DNA from: Candidatus Eiseniibacteriota bacterium
GTDB taxonomy: Bacteria; Orphanbacterota; Orphanbacteria; Orphanbacterales; Orphanbacteraceae
DNA length: 64,000 nucleotides
Direction: 5' to 3'
Assembly (NCBI GenBank): GCA_029262235.1
Contig: JAJCZU010000008.1
Location: 347,503 to 411,502 of the forward strand
The notes below the pieces were generated by a model. That model was not told the origin of the DNA. It made no database searches and worked only from the letters and a program-made list of their open reading frames with translations. Shown piece by piece: positions 25,906 through 34,463 of the stretch; positions within the stretch are counted from its first letter, which is position 1; each line of letters begins with the position of its first letter. The position numbers were made by a program, and so were the translations under genes.

Positions 25906-27638
25906 TACTTCGTGTGTTTTTGTTTACGTATCAGGTAGTGACCGACGGCCAGATTTTCGAGCCCCGATTTCTCGAGAACGTCAATCGCGTCGGCAGCGGA
26001 GCCGACGATCGGGAAGCCGTGCAGGTTGAAGGACGTGTTCAGTACGACGGCGCGTCCGGTCTTCTCCGCAAAGCGTGAGATGACCTTGTGGAACCCGGGG
26101 TTCTGGTCCGCGTGCACGAACTGCGGGCGCGCGGAATGATCGTACGGCTGCACGCCGGCCGGGAACTCGTTCACTTTGTCCGTCGAATCGAACGTCATGA
26201 TCATATAGGGCGAATCCATCTTCTTCGGGTTCACCACGTACTCGTCGCTCCGCTCGGCCAGCATCGCGGGCGCGAACGGCATCCAGAAGTCGCGGTTCTT
26301 GATCATGTCGTTGATGATGCGCACCACATCGTTGCTCGTCGGATCCGCCAGGATCGAGCGGTTGCCGAGTGCGCGGGCGCCGAATTCCATGCGTCCGCAC
26401 GCGCGCGCGACCACAAGACCGTCGGCCAGCATGTCGCCGACCACCGTTTCGAGATCGTCGCCGTGGTTTTCGACCGTGTACCCTTTCGAGCGAAGGTCAT
26501 CGGCCACCTTTTCGACATCCGCGTCCAGAGTTTCGGGCCCCCAGTACACATTGCCGAACTTCTTGAATACGGGCGGCTCGCCCTTCTTCGTCATTTCATT
26601 CGCGTAGAGTTCGTATGCCGCGCCCACCGCGTTCATTTCATCGCCGCATGACGGGAACACGAACATCTCGTCGACTTCGTCCATCTCGTAGATGCTCTTG
26701 TTCGCTTTCACGTTCATGAACACGCCGCCGCCGAGCGCGATGCGCCGGATACCGGTCGCGGCGATGCAGTTGCGAACCCAGGTCGACATGTGCTCTTCCG
26801 TGAAGAGCTGCAGCCCCGCGCTCACCCAGTCGAAACGCTGGCGCTCGACGAGATCGCGGAAGAATTTGTAGCTGTAATACGTGTGCGGAACGCCGGAGGC
26901 GCGCTTCCAGCTCATCCCCTTGTCCTTGTCGAACTCGAGCAGCGGCTTGAAGCACTTGTAGCTCGTCATCATGCCGGACTCGGGGGCGTACGGCGCCATC
27001 CCCATCAGCTTGTACTCGTGCTCGTTCGGCACCATGCCGAGAACGAACGTGATCTTGGCGTAGATCGAACCGATCGAGTGCGAATCGTCGACCGTCGCGA
27101 TCGGTTCGGACAGATGCCCGTTTTCGCCGATGCGGACCGATGCACAAAGGTCGTCGCCCATGCCGTCGCACGTGAGCACGAGAACCTTGCCTTCGTTCCA
27201 CCAGTTCGAGCCGTAGTAGGCCGCGGCCGCGTGACACGTGTGATGGTCGAGAAAAACCGACTTGTCTTCGGGGAGACCGGCGCGCCGGATTTCCGAGAGC
27301 CGCTCTTCACGACGACGGCGGCGATAGACATCCGTGGCCGGCGTCTTCTTCACCATCTGCTTGACCGAATACGTCAGGTCCTGCGACTGCGCGTATTCCT
27401 CCATGATCTGGTCGCGCGTGCGGTGCGGCGGCATGTGCTTCGAATGCATCGCGACGAAGTCGAGGTCCGCGATGTCGGTGTTCGTGTATTCGAGAACCCA
27501 GCGCACCGACTCGTGCGGGAAACGGTTTTCGTTCTTCGTGCGGGTGAGCCGCTCTTCCTGAATCGCCGCGACGATCTCTCCATCGACGAAGAGACAGGCG
27601 GCGGCGTTATGACCATCGTGAATGCCGAGTATTTTCAT
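25905..27638 (-). CDS. NodU/CmcH-type carbamoyltransferase
   Basis: 577 residues of the family that transfers a carbamoyl group from carbamoyl phosphate to a hydroxyl, often on a sugar. The N-terminal ASKHA-like part has DGHNAAACLF, HHTCHAAAAYYGS, CDGMGDDLCAS and EYKLMGMAPYAPE; the C-terminal YrdC-like domain has CGRMEFGARALGNRSILADP and FNLHGFPIVG. All main motifs are intact. The coupled GT4 gene downstream suggests that a sugar is transferred and carbamoylated in one pathway, in the manner of NodU or of aminoglycoside and glycan tailoring; this is inference. Confidence 0.92.
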   Translation of the reverse strand: MKILGIHDGHNAAACLFVDGEIVAAIQEERLTRTKNENRFPHESVRWVLEYTNTDIADLDFVAMHSKHMPPHRTRDQIMEEYAQSQDLTYSVKQMVKKTPATDVYRRRRREERLSEIRRAGLPEDKSVFLDHHTCHAAAAYYGSNWWNEGKVLVLTCDGMGDDLCASVRIGENGHLSEPIATVDDSHSIGSIYAKITFVLGMVPNEHEYKLMGMAPYAPESGMMTSYKCFKPLLEFDKDKGMSWKRASGVPHTYYSYKFFRDLVERQRFDWVSAGLQLFTEEHMSTWVRNCIAATGIRRIALGGGVFMNVKANKSIYEMDEVDEMFVFPSCGDEMNAVGAAYELYANEMTKKGEPPVFKKFGNVYWGPETLDADVEKVADDLRSKGYTVENHGDDLETVVGDMLADGLVVARACGRMEFGARALGNRSILADPTSNDVVRIINDMIKNRDFWMPFAPAMLAERSDEYVVNPKKMDSPYMIMTFDSTDKVNEFPAGVQPYDHSARPQFVHADQNPGFHKVISRFAEKTGRAVVLNTSFNLHGFPIVGSAADAIDVLEKSGLENLAVGHYLIRKQKHTK

Positions 27639-27681
27639 GCGAGTACGAGCCTACCTTGTTATGGAAAAAAGCAAGGCTAAG

Positions 27682-27711
27682 AGTATATCGAATTGCGAAA
27701 GGGAGGACCAA
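27682..27711 (-). promoter_or_regulatory. Possible promoter of the carbamoyltransferase operon
   Basis: Minus strand TATACT (27682-27687) with TTGGTC (27706-27711) 18 bases upstream, in a 140-base gap that is clearly more AT-rich than its surroundings. The -35 matches only in TTG, so the call is tentative. Transcript start would lie about 37 bases before the ATG. Confidence 0.35.
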
Positions 27712-27778
27712 TCCCACTAACGAAAGATCGGCCTGATTTATCGTAACTTTAGTAGCCAGTGGAGCTTGTAGTGTTTTA

Positions 27779-30040
27779 TCAGACGCCGACCGGTTGCCAG
27801 CGCTTGAGGTCGACCGAGTTCAGGACGACCGCCACGGACGAAAGCGCCATGGCGAGTCCCGCGTAGGCCGGGGGAAGCGTGACCCCCCAGTGATTGAAGG
27901 CTCCGGCGGCCACCGGGATCGCCACCACGTTGTAGATGAGCGCCCAGAACAGATTCTGGCGGATCTTCGCCAGCGTCGCCTTGCCGAGTTCGATGGCCGA
28001 GGCCACGTCCTCGAGACTGTTCTGCACCAGAATGATGTCGCCGGTCTCCTTCGCGATATCCGTACCTGCGCCGACCGCGATGCCGACATCCGCTTTCGCG
28101 AGCGCCGGCGCGTCGTTGATGCCGTCGCCCACCATCGCTACGGGGCCGAAGTCCTTCTGCCCCTGCTCGACAATCGCCACCTTGCCCTCGGGCGAAACCC
28201 GCGCGTACACCTTGCCGATCCCGACGTGCGCGGCCACGGTCTCGGCCGCCTGCTGCGAATCACCGGACACGAGCGCCGTACGAATGCCGAGGCGCTCGAT
28301 GCGCGCAATCGTATCCGGCACGCCTTCGCGCGCCTCGTCACGGAGCGCGAAGAGCGCAACGGGCTCGCGGTCACGATGCAGCCAGACAACCGAATAGCCG
28401 CCGCGTTCCCAAACCGCGGCCTGCTCGTCGAAGTCGGGGTGCGGCCGATCTTCTTCCACGAGCGATTTCGCGCCGAAGGCAAACTGCGTACCCTGCAATG
28501 TGTACTTGAGGCCCTGCCCGCGCAGTTCGACGAAATCGCCCGGGTCGGCCGTAATGATCTCGCGTTCCATGGCCGCCTCCGCGACCGCTTTCGAGAGCGG
28601 ATGCAGGGAACGACCCGCACCCGCCGCCGCCCACGTGAGCGCCGTCAATTCGTCGTTCCCGTCGATGGCCATGCCCTCGAGAGTTACCTCGCCTCGCGTA
28701 ATCGTGCCGGTTTTGTCGAAAAGCACGGCGCGGACGCCCGCGATCCGCTCGAGCGTGGAACCCTTGCGAAAAAGAATCCCGCGCCGGAGCCCGACGCTCG
28801 TGCCGACGAGAATCGCCGTCGGTGTCGCGAGGCCGAGCGCGCACGGGCAGGAGATGACGAGCACCGTCACGGCGCGTTCCAGCGCGAACGCGAACGTTCC
28901 CCCCGCCACGAAATACCATACGGCAAGCGTGACGCTCGCGATCGCAACGACAACCGGCACGAAAACATTCGCGAGCCGGTCCGCCAGGCGCTGCACCGGG
29001 GCTCGATCCAGCTGCGCCTCTTCGACCATGCGGATCATGCGCGCGACGAACGTATCGCCACCGACCGCAGTCGCTTCCAGCGTAAAGCTTCCGTCGAGGG
29101 CTTCCGTCCCCGACGTGACTTTGTCGCCCGCCTTCTTGAAAACAGGGTCTGACTCACCCGTGACCGGTGATTCGTCCACGAGGGAAGACCCCTCGACAAC
29201 AATGCCGTCGACGGGGATTCTCTCGCCGGGTCGCACCAGTATGCGGGTTCCCTTCGTCACTTCGGCGAGCGGCACGTCAATGCGCGATCCGTTTCGAATA
29301 ATGGTGGCGTGATCGGGACGCAGTCGCACGAGCGCGCGCAGCGATTCGTCGGCACGACGCTTCGCTCCTCCTTCGAGCATCTTGCCGAAGCGGATGAACA
29401 GGATCAGCATCGCCGTAGCTTCGAAATGTGTCGCCGCGCCGGGGAATCGATCCGGCAGCAGCGTTACGACCGCACTGAACGCCCAGGCGGCGGTGATGCC
29501 GAGCGCGACGAGTACGTCCATGTTGGCAGCGCGGTTTTTAAGCGCGTACCATGCGCCGCGATAAAACTTAAGACCGGAAGTAAACAAGAGAAGAGTCGTG
29601 ACAATCAGCAGAAGAGGATTCGGATTCGCTATGCCGGCCACACCGTGGTTGATCAGGAGAACGGGAAGCGTCAGCGCCGCGGTCCAGAGAAGCCAGAGCC
29701 GCTCGGAAGGTCCGGACGACTCCCCCTCTTCGTCGTCGAGGGATGCCCCGAATCCGGCGCTCTCGACTGCGGCCACGAGATCTTTCGGCTGCGTCCTCGA
29801 CGCATCGTAACGAACCCCGGCCGCCGAGGAGGCCACGTTCACAACGGCTCCCACGACCCCCGGCACCTTCTCGAGCGCCTTTTCGACCGACATCGCGCAT
29901 CCGGCGCACGACATTCCGGTCACCCGAAGACGCAGGCGTTCGTTGGCGTCGACCGCAGGGTCGGCCACTGAAACAGAGAGGTCGGGCGCTTCCGGGCTTA
30001 CGCTGCCTTCTCTTTCCTTCGTCTGGACGCTTTCACTCAT
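27779..30040 (-). CDS. copA: Copper-exporting P1B-type ATPase
   Basis: Pumps Cu(I) out of the cytoplasm. One N-terminal HMA domain with GMSCAGC, then eight predicted spans, the TGES-type actuator motif (PVTGESDP), the CPC metal site in SCPCALGLATPTA, DKTGT phosphorylation site, HP motif (RSLHPLSKA) and GDGINDAPAL. The ATG at 30040 is used here; an in-frame TTG lies six codons upstream and neither has a clear ribosome binding site. No CopZ or CopY/CsoR-type gene is adjacent; the upstream neighbour is a secreted protein of unknown role. Confidence 0.95.
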   Translation of the reverse strand: MSESVQTKEREGSVSPEAPDLSVSVADPAVDANERLRLRVTGMSCAGCAMSVEKALEKVPGVVGAVVNVASSAAGVRYDASRTQPKDLVAAVESAGFGASLDDEEGESSGPSERLWLLWTAALTLPVLLINHGVAGIANPNPLLLIVTTLLLFTSGLKFYRGAWYALKNRAANMDVLVALGITAAWAFSAVVTLLPDRFPGAATHFEATAMLILFIRFGKMLEGGAKRRADESLRALVRLRPDHATIIRNGSRIDVPLAEVTKGTRILVRPGERIPVDGIVVEGSSLVDESPVTGESDPVFKKAGDKVTSGTEALDGSFTLEATAVGGDTFVARMIRMVEEAQLDRAPVQRLADRLANVFVPVVVAIASVTLAVWYFVAGGTFAFALERAVTVLVISCPCALGLATPTAILVGTSVGLRRGILFRKGSTLERIAGVRAVLFDKTGTITRGEVTLEGMAIDGNDELTALTWAAAGAGRSLHPLSKAVAEAAMEREIITADPGDFVELRGQGLKYTLQGTQFAFGAKSLVEEDRPHPDFDEQAAVWERGGYSVVWLHRDREPVALFALRDEAREGVPDTIARIERLGIRTALVSGDSQQAAETVAAHVGIGKVYARVSPEGKVAIVEQGQKDFGPVAMVGDGINDAPALAKADVGIAVGAGTDIAKETGDIILVQNSLEDVASAIELGKATLAKIRQNLFWALIYNVVAIPVAAGAFNHWGVTLPPAYAGLAMALSSVAVVLNSVDLKRWQPVGV

Positions 30041-30087
30041 ACGTTTCAATATCGACAAGAATCAGCGCGGGGGAAAGCAAAAAAGGG

Positions 30088-30822
30088 TCAGATGGCGCTT
30101 TCGCTGACCCGGAACAGCAGGAAGCCGTTCAAGGACTGGAGATTCTCGTCATGAAGCGCCTGCTTCGTCAGGATCATCAGGTGCCGCGTTTCGGGGAAGT
30201 AGTAGGCGGCCGCGACGTGGTAATTGAAGTAGAGGCCGCCGCCGTGGATATAGACGAGGTCGCTGCGGGCGCCCACCAGCTCCGGCCACATAATGCCGCG
30301 GAGACCGTATTCGGTCCGCCAGCGCGAGACCGTGCCGCCGCGCATCCGGTACTTGCGCCAGAGTTCGTGCACGTCCGGGTCGAATGAGGGGCCGATCAGG
30401 CCCCAGGGCATGTCGCTCGTGATCCACGTGCCGTTCGTGTGCGTCAAAGGGACCGCGTTCAGCGACTGCCGCTCCTCCCCGCCTGGTTCCGACGGGTTCT
30501 CGACGAGGTTCACATACCCGATGTTTCCGTACTCCCGGACGCCGACGGCGCGGGACTCCGGCGGAGATACTCTGAGTTCGAAGAGCGGCGACGCCTCGCA
30601 CGGACCCTCGATCTTCGTCCCAATAAGATAGGAGACGTTTCCCCACTCATCGCGGCTCGCCGAGAGAAAATCGTACTGCACGTCGCAAAGATCGGCACCG
30701 ACCGGCGGCGCGAACAGACCCGCCAGCAGACACGAAACCGCAACCGCCACGATTACGGCACGCGAAAGATCAGCGTTTACTTGTCTGTTTGTCCTTCGCG
30801 TTCCCACGAAATCGGTCTGCAT
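30088..30822 (-). CDS. Secreted protein of unknown function
   Basis: About 244 residues. ATG at 30822 is preceded by GGAGGGGAGA and gives a plausible signal (VIVAVAVSCLLAGLFAPPVGA, cleavage before DLCDV). The open frame extends further upstream, but that part reads an imperfect 24-bp tandem duplication and is probably not coding. The mature protein has two Cys (DLCDVQYDF, GPCEASP) and a mixed sequence with many Tyr and Trp; no family recognised. It lies 29 bases before the nominal copA start region on the same strand, so co-transcription with copA is possible. Confidence 0.6.
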   Translation of the reverse strand: MQTDFVGTRRTNRQVNADLSRAVIVAVAVSCLLAGLFAPPVGADLCDVQYDFLSASRDEWGNVSYLIGTKIEGPCEASPLFELRVSPPESRAVGVREYGNIGYVNLVENPSEPGGEERQSLNAVPLTHTNGTWITSDMPWGLIGPSFDPDVHELWRKYRMRGGTVSRWRTEYGLRGIMWPELVGARSDLVYIHGGGLYFNYHVAAAYYFPETRHLMILTKQALHDENLQSLNGFLLFRVSESAI

Positions 30823-30902
30823 CACGACATTCTCCCCTCCTCTGCTGATCGGCCGGCGGGCCGGGCGCTTGAAGATGGGATTTCCACCGGCTTCCAGGGC
30901 GA

Positions 30903-30950
30903 CGACTTCGGCGCTTTCCAGCGCCGCGACTTCGGCGCTTTCCAGCGCCG
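30903..30950. repeat. Two tandem 24-bp units
   Basis: Bases 30903-30926 and 30927-30950 are identical (unit begins CGACTTCGGCGC). It lies between the divergent secreted-protein gene and the GT4 gene at 30974, where their promoters should be. Confidence 0.9.
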
Positions 30951-30973
30951 CGGGGGCCTGACATAATGCAGCC

Positions 30974-32146
30974 ATGGAACGGGACTGGCCGGACAACGTC
31001 GTACAGATCGCGCGGATGGTGGACGCTTCGCGCGGCGGCTACTTTCGAGCTGCTTACAACCTCGCGCGCGAATTCCGGAAGCGCGGCGTAGGCGTCGTGA
31101 ACCGCACACTCTACGGCGCCCCCCCGAATACCGGCGACGACCTGGGCGTATTCCGCCCCATGCCGTTCTGGGCCGCGATCACATCACGCGTATCTGCCAA
31201 GCACCTGAACCTGCTGCTCGAGATTCCCGTATTCTCGCTCGCCGCGACCTGGACCGCTCTTCGATCGCGAGACGTCGTCCTGGTTCACAACGACTCGTTC
31301 GCCGGCGACGTATTCCGCTCGCCCAGCTGCCACCGCGAAGCCGTCGACTCGAAAAAGCGAAAGGGGGAGCGCCGCTGGTGGTTCTTTCCCCTTCACCCGT
31401 TCTGGCTCTTTCGCGAGTGGTTCGTCTTCGGTCGCGGAAGGCGTCCGTTTCTCGTGGCCGTGTCGCGCGCCTGCGGGGAGGAACATCGTCGGCACTACGG
31501 ACTCGATCCCGCGCGGATCGAATGGATTCCGAACGGGGTCGATCGGACTCTCTTTCGACCGGCACCCGACCGGAACGCCCTTCGAAAAGAACTCGGGATC
31601 CCCACGGATGCGTTTGTGCTGCTTTTCGTCGGGAACGATTTCAACAACAAAGGCGTTTCGGTTCTGATTGACGGCGTGGCCGAAGCGAAGAACAGCGAAA
31701 AAGTCTGGGCAGCCATTGTCGGCGACGACGTGCGCGCACCGTACGAACGACGTGCCGCGCAGCGTGGAGTGGCGGATCGCGTGAAGTTCTTCGGACGACG
31801 GAACGACGCGGAGAAATTTTACGCCGCAAGCGACGCGTTTGTTTTGCTGTCGCACTACGAAGCGTTCGGCAACGTGGCGATGGAGTCGCTTGCCGCCGGC
31901 ACACCCGTCATTTCGACGAAGGTCGGCGGCATGCTTGACTATATCGAGCACGAAAAGAACGGCCTGTTCGTCGACCGTGAAGGCGAAAGCGTGGCGCGTG
32001 CGATCGACCGCGTCGTCGAAGACGTAGCGCTCCTGACAACCATGCGCACGAACGCCCGGCCATCGACCGAGGCTTACGACTGGGGCGCGATCGCCGAGCG
32101 ATACCTCGACCTGCTCGGGCGCGTCGCCAGGGAGAAACGCGCATGA
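30974..32146 (+). CDS. GT4-type glycosyltransferase
   Basis: 390 residues of a GT-B retaining glycosyltransferase: N-terminal MVDASRGGYFRAAYNLAREF, IEWIPNGVDRTLFRP, LLFVGNDFNNKGVSVLI, VKFFGRRNDAEKFYAASD, and the donor-site block LLSHYEAFGNVAMESLAAGTP. It overlaps the flippase gene by four bases (ATGA). A basic, poorly conserved loop lies near residues 115-160. Together with the flippase it suggests assembly and export of a lipid-linked saccharide. Confidence 0.9.
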   Translation: MERDWPDNVVQIARMVDASRGGYFRAAYNLAREFRKRGVGVVNRTLYGAPPNTGDDLGVFRPMPFWAAITSRVSAKHLNLLLEIPVFSLAATWTALRSRDVVLVHNDSFAGDVFRSPSCHREAVDSKKRKGERRWWFFPLHPFWLFREWFVFGRGRRPFLVAVSRACGEEHRRHYGLDPARIEWIPNGVDRTLFRPAPDRNALRKELGIPTDAFVLLFVGNDFNNKGVSVLIDGVAEAKNSEKVWAAIVGDDVRAPYERRAAQRGVADRVKFFGRRNDAEKFYAASDAFVLLSHYEAFGNVAMESLAAGTPVISTKVGGMLDYIEHEKNGLFVDREGESVARAIDRVVEDVALLTTMRTNARPSTEAYDWGAIAERYLDLLGRVAREKRA

Positions 32147-33585
32147 CCGGCGGCATGAAACGCGGCTTCCTGATGCTCTCCGGTGGCGGCGCCGCCAGCA
32201 AAGTACTCGGGGCCGTTCGCGAAATCGCGCTCGCACAGTTCTTCGGCACAGGCGCGGTCGCCGACGCTCTCCGCGCCGCCCTTTCGCTTACCCTGAATCC
32301 GATCCACCTCTTTACGCGCGTGATCCAGGCGGGTTTCATTCCGCACTACGCGCAGGAGAAAGACGGCTCAGCCGAACGAGCCGCGCTCTATCGCGCCGTG
32401 AGCCTGCTGTTCCTGGGGATCTCGTTGCTCATCGCCGCGACGCTCGTTCTCTTCGCGGAACCCGTCGTGCGCCTCGTGCTCCCCGGGTTCTCGGGCGAAC
32501 GCTTCACGCTGACGACACGGATGCTCCGTGTGCTCGCCGCCGGCGTCCCCTTCTATATGTATACGACCATTCTCGGGGCACTCGGCGCGGCGCAGTCGAA
32601 CTACGTCATCCCGGCCATGCGGCCCGCTGTGCAGAACGTGGCCCTGATCGTTTTCGTGGTCTGGGCCGCCCTTTCGGGCCGGCCGATCGTGGCCGCGTGG
32701 GGCTTTTCCGGCGCGTACTGCGCGCTTGCGATCGCGGCAACCATCTACTTTCGCGGGCGCGGCCTCTTTCCGAAAGCGCAGGCACGCGGCGCTGACTTCA
32801 AGAACCCGTTCTGGATCAGCGTGCGTCCGATTCTGCTGCTTTCGTTCGTGCTCCAAACAAACATTCTCGCCGAACGCGCCGTCACTTCGCTGCTCGGCGA
32901 CGGCAGCATGGCTGGACTCGACTACGCGCGATTCCTGAGCGAAACCGCGCACTTTCTGATCGCCATGCCGCTCGGCCTCATGAGCCTCTCGCTGTTTGCG
33001 CGCATGGACGAACGCACGGCCCGCGATGAAACCGATCGCCTGCTGGCTCTACTGCTGGCGCTCTTTCTCGCGCTCGCCTCCCTGCTGTTCTGGCGCGGCG
33101 ATCTCATCGTGCGCATCATTTTCTTTCGCGGCGCATTCGACGCAACATCCCTTGCCGTTACTACCAGCGCCCTTCGTGGATTCGCCGCCGGCCTCACCTT
33201 CTTCAGCGCGAGCTACCTGCTCCAGCGCATCCTGCAGGCACGGCTCGCGCATGGCCTCGTTCTTCGCGCAGAGATCCTGGGCGCCGCCGTGAACATTGCG
33301 TTCAACTTCCTCTTCTATCGAAGCCTCGGTCTCATGGTGATCGGTCTCGGTGCCGGGGCGGGCGCTCTTGTTTCGCTCGCCCACTATGTGCCTGCGAGTC
33401 GCTCACACTTCCGGCAAACGCGGCGCAGCCTGCCGATCGCACTTGCGCTCACAGCGGTCTACGCCTTCGGCGTCGCATGGCTTCTCCCTCGATGGGGCGC
33501 CCCGGAGTGGACGGGAGTGGCGCTGTTCGTGGTCGTGTGGGGGCCCTATCTGCTGAGCGCGCTCCGATCATTTCAAGCGAAGTAA
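32143..33585 (+). CDS. MurJ/MviN-family lipid flippase
   Basis: 480 residues with about 14 hydrophobic spans and the MviN pattern SKVLGAVREIALAQFFG near the N-terminus, YARFLSETAHFLIAMPLGL, and an Arg-rich cytoplasmic face. MurJ flips lipid II across the inner membrane; homologues flip other undecaprenyl-linked sugars. Because it is coupled to a glycosyltransferase gene and not to cell-wall genes, it may serve a polysaccharide. I therefore leave the symbol blank. Its 3' end runs into the structured repeats at 33.6-34.0 kb. Confidence 0.88.
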   Translation: MTGGMKRGFLMLSGGGAASKVLGAVREIALAQFFGTGAVADALRAALSLTLNPIHLFTRVIQAGFIPHYAQEKDGSAERAALYRAVSLLFLGISLLIAATLVLFAEPVVRLVLPGFSGERFTLTTRMLRVLAAGVPFYMYTTILGALGAAQSNYVIPAMRPAVQNVALIVFVVWAALSGRPIVAAWGFSGAYCALAIAATIYFRGRGLFPKAQARGADFKNPFWISVRPILLLSFVLQTNILAERAVTSLLGDGSMAGLDYARFLSETAHFLIAMPLGLMSLSLFARMDERTARDETDRLLALLLALFLALASLLFWRGDLIVRIIFFRGAFDATSLAVTTSALRGFAAGLTFFSASYLLQRILQARLAHGLVLRAEILGAAVNIAFNFLFYRSLGLMVIGLGAGAGALVSLAHYVPASRSHFRQTRRSLPIALALTAVYAFGVAWLLPRWGAPEWTGVALFVVVWGPYLLSALRSFQAK

Positions 33586-33600
33586 GTGATGAAGTGAACG

Positions 33601-33644
33601 AAGTGGCTCGGCTCAGAATCAATTCTCTCGACCGCTCGACCTGG
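33601..33644 (+). repeat. Partial A-type structured repeat (A0)
   Basis: Carries the left arm GAATCAATTCTC and the start of the core (CTCGACCGCTCG), matching A1 and A2, then diverges. The right arm is missing, so this copy cannot form the full hairpin. Confidence 0.8.
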
Positions 33645-33654
33645 GGATGGTGAA

Positions 33655-33799
33655 GAAAAGAAGTCGCTCGGCTCGGAATCAATTCTCTCGACCGCTCGGC
33701 CTGGCCTAATGGCCAAGTAAAGAGGCCTCGCGGATCCGAGAACTGATTCCGCGCCGAGGCTTTCGTTTCCTTTTTAGGGCGGGAAGAGAAGAAAAGAAG
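33655..33799 (+). repeat. A-type structured repeat, copy A1
   Basis: About 145 bases, nearly identical to A2 at a period of 173. The arm GAATCAATTCTC (33676-33687) pairs with GAGAACTGATTC (33738-33749). Inside are a second stem CCGC..GGCC/GGCC..GCGG with a 2x2 mismatch and an apical hairpin TGGCC-TAAT-GGCCA (33702-33715). The 3' part can fold instead into a terminator-like hairpin followed by a T-rich run. Confidence 0.9.
33725..33775 (+). terminator. Terminator-like hairpin within A1
   Basis: GCCTCG (33725-33730) and the following CGGA pair with TCCG and CGAGGC (ending 33760) around a 13-base loop with a 3-base bulge, followed by TTTCGTTTCCTTTTT (33761-33775). It would end transcripts coming from the flippase operon. 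Confidence 0.45.
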
Positions 33800-33827
33800 G
33801 CGGAAGGCGGAAGGGAGAGAGAAGAAA

Positions 33828-33972
33828 GAAAAGAAGGCGCTCGCCTCAGAATCAATTCTCTCGACCGCTCGGCCTGGCCAAATGGCCAAGTAAAAAGGCC
33901 TCGCGGATCCGAGAACTGATTCCGCGCCGAGGCTTTCGTTTCCTTTTTAGGGCGGGAAGAGAAGAAAAGAAG
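33828..33972 (+). repeat. A-type structured repeat, copy A2
   Basis: Second full A copy. Arms GAATCAATTCTC (33849-33860) and GAGAACTGATTC (33911-33922), apical hairpin TGGCC-AAAT-GGCCA (33875-33888; the loop differs from A1 but the stem does not), and the same purine-rich end GGGAAGAGAAGAAAAGAAG. Confidence 0.9.
33898..33948 (+). terminator. Terminator-like hairpin within A2
   Basis: Same hairpin as in A1: GCCTCG (33898-33903) with CGAGGC (33928-33933), then a T-rich run 33934-33948. A tandem second terminator for the plus-strand transcript. Confidence 0.45.
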
Positions 33973-34088
33973 AGAGCGCGTGCGATTGAAGTCGCCGCTC
34001 CTGTTCTTCTCTTGATTCTTCACGTCGCGCGGCGGGAATGCCAGGCGCCACGGAAAAGAAACCATCGTAGTGCTTCGTGCGGCGCAGA

Positions 34089-34193
34089 TGGGTTCATTCC
34101 GGGGCGCGATGGGCTTCCCGGATCCCGCGAGGCTCCGTACTTGGCCATTTGGCCAGCCGAGCGGGTCGAGGGAGGCTCAAGCGCCCCGGACCA
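34089..34193 (-). repeat. B-type structured repeat, copy B1
   Basis: 105 bases. Read on the minus strand it has the same core as the A repeats (CTCGACC, CTCGGC, TGGCC-AAAT-GGCCA, AAGTA, CCTCGCGGG, ATCC) but different arms: TCCGGGGCGC (34098-34107) is a perfect 10-base inverted repeat of GCGCCCCGGA (34181-34190). Confidence 0.92.
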
Positions 34194-34222
34194 AACTCTC
34201 TTCCCTTACATTGCACTAAGCG

Positions 34223-34327
34223 TGGGTTCATTCCGGGACGCGATGGGCTTCCCGGATCCCGCGAGGCTCCGTACTTGGCCATTTGGCCAGCCGAGCGGGT
34301 CGAGGGAGGCTCAAGCGCCCCGGACCA
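34223..34327 (-). repeat. B-type structured repeat, copy B2
   Basis: Matches B1 over all 105 bases except one change in the left outer arm (TCCGGGACGC, 34232-34241), which leaves a single A/C mismatch with its partner at 34315-34324. Separated from B1 by 29 unique bases. Confidence 0.92.
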
Positions 34328-34358
34328 GGTTCCTTCTTTCGTTCGCATGACAGCAAAG

Positions 34359-34463
34359 ATGGATCATTCCGGGGCGCGATGGGCTTCCCGGATCCCGCGA
34401 GGCTCCGTACTTGGCCATTTGGCCAGCCGAGCGGGTCGAGGGAAGTCCGAGCGCCCCGGACCA
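34359..34463 (-). repeat. B-type structured repeat, copy B3
   Basis: Third 105-base copy, 31 bases after B2 and only eight bases from the SDR stop codon. Outer arms 34368-34377 and 34451-34460 are perfect complements. A few changes beside the right arm (GGAAGTCC in place of GGAGGCTC) improve pairing with GGGAAGCCC-type bases on the other side. Confidence 0.92.

Noticed and set aside
34094-34348. Short open frames across the B repeats
   Set aside because: They merely translate the repeats, lack ribosome binding sites and have no conserved features.
34089-34463. CRISPR array
   Set aside because: Repeats are 105 bp, far longer than CRISPR repeats, only three copies exist, and no cas gene is near.
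33655-34463. Integron attC sites
   Set aside because: attC sites keep their ends and vary in the middle; here the middle is conserved and the ends vary. There are no cassette genes between copies and no integrase in the window.
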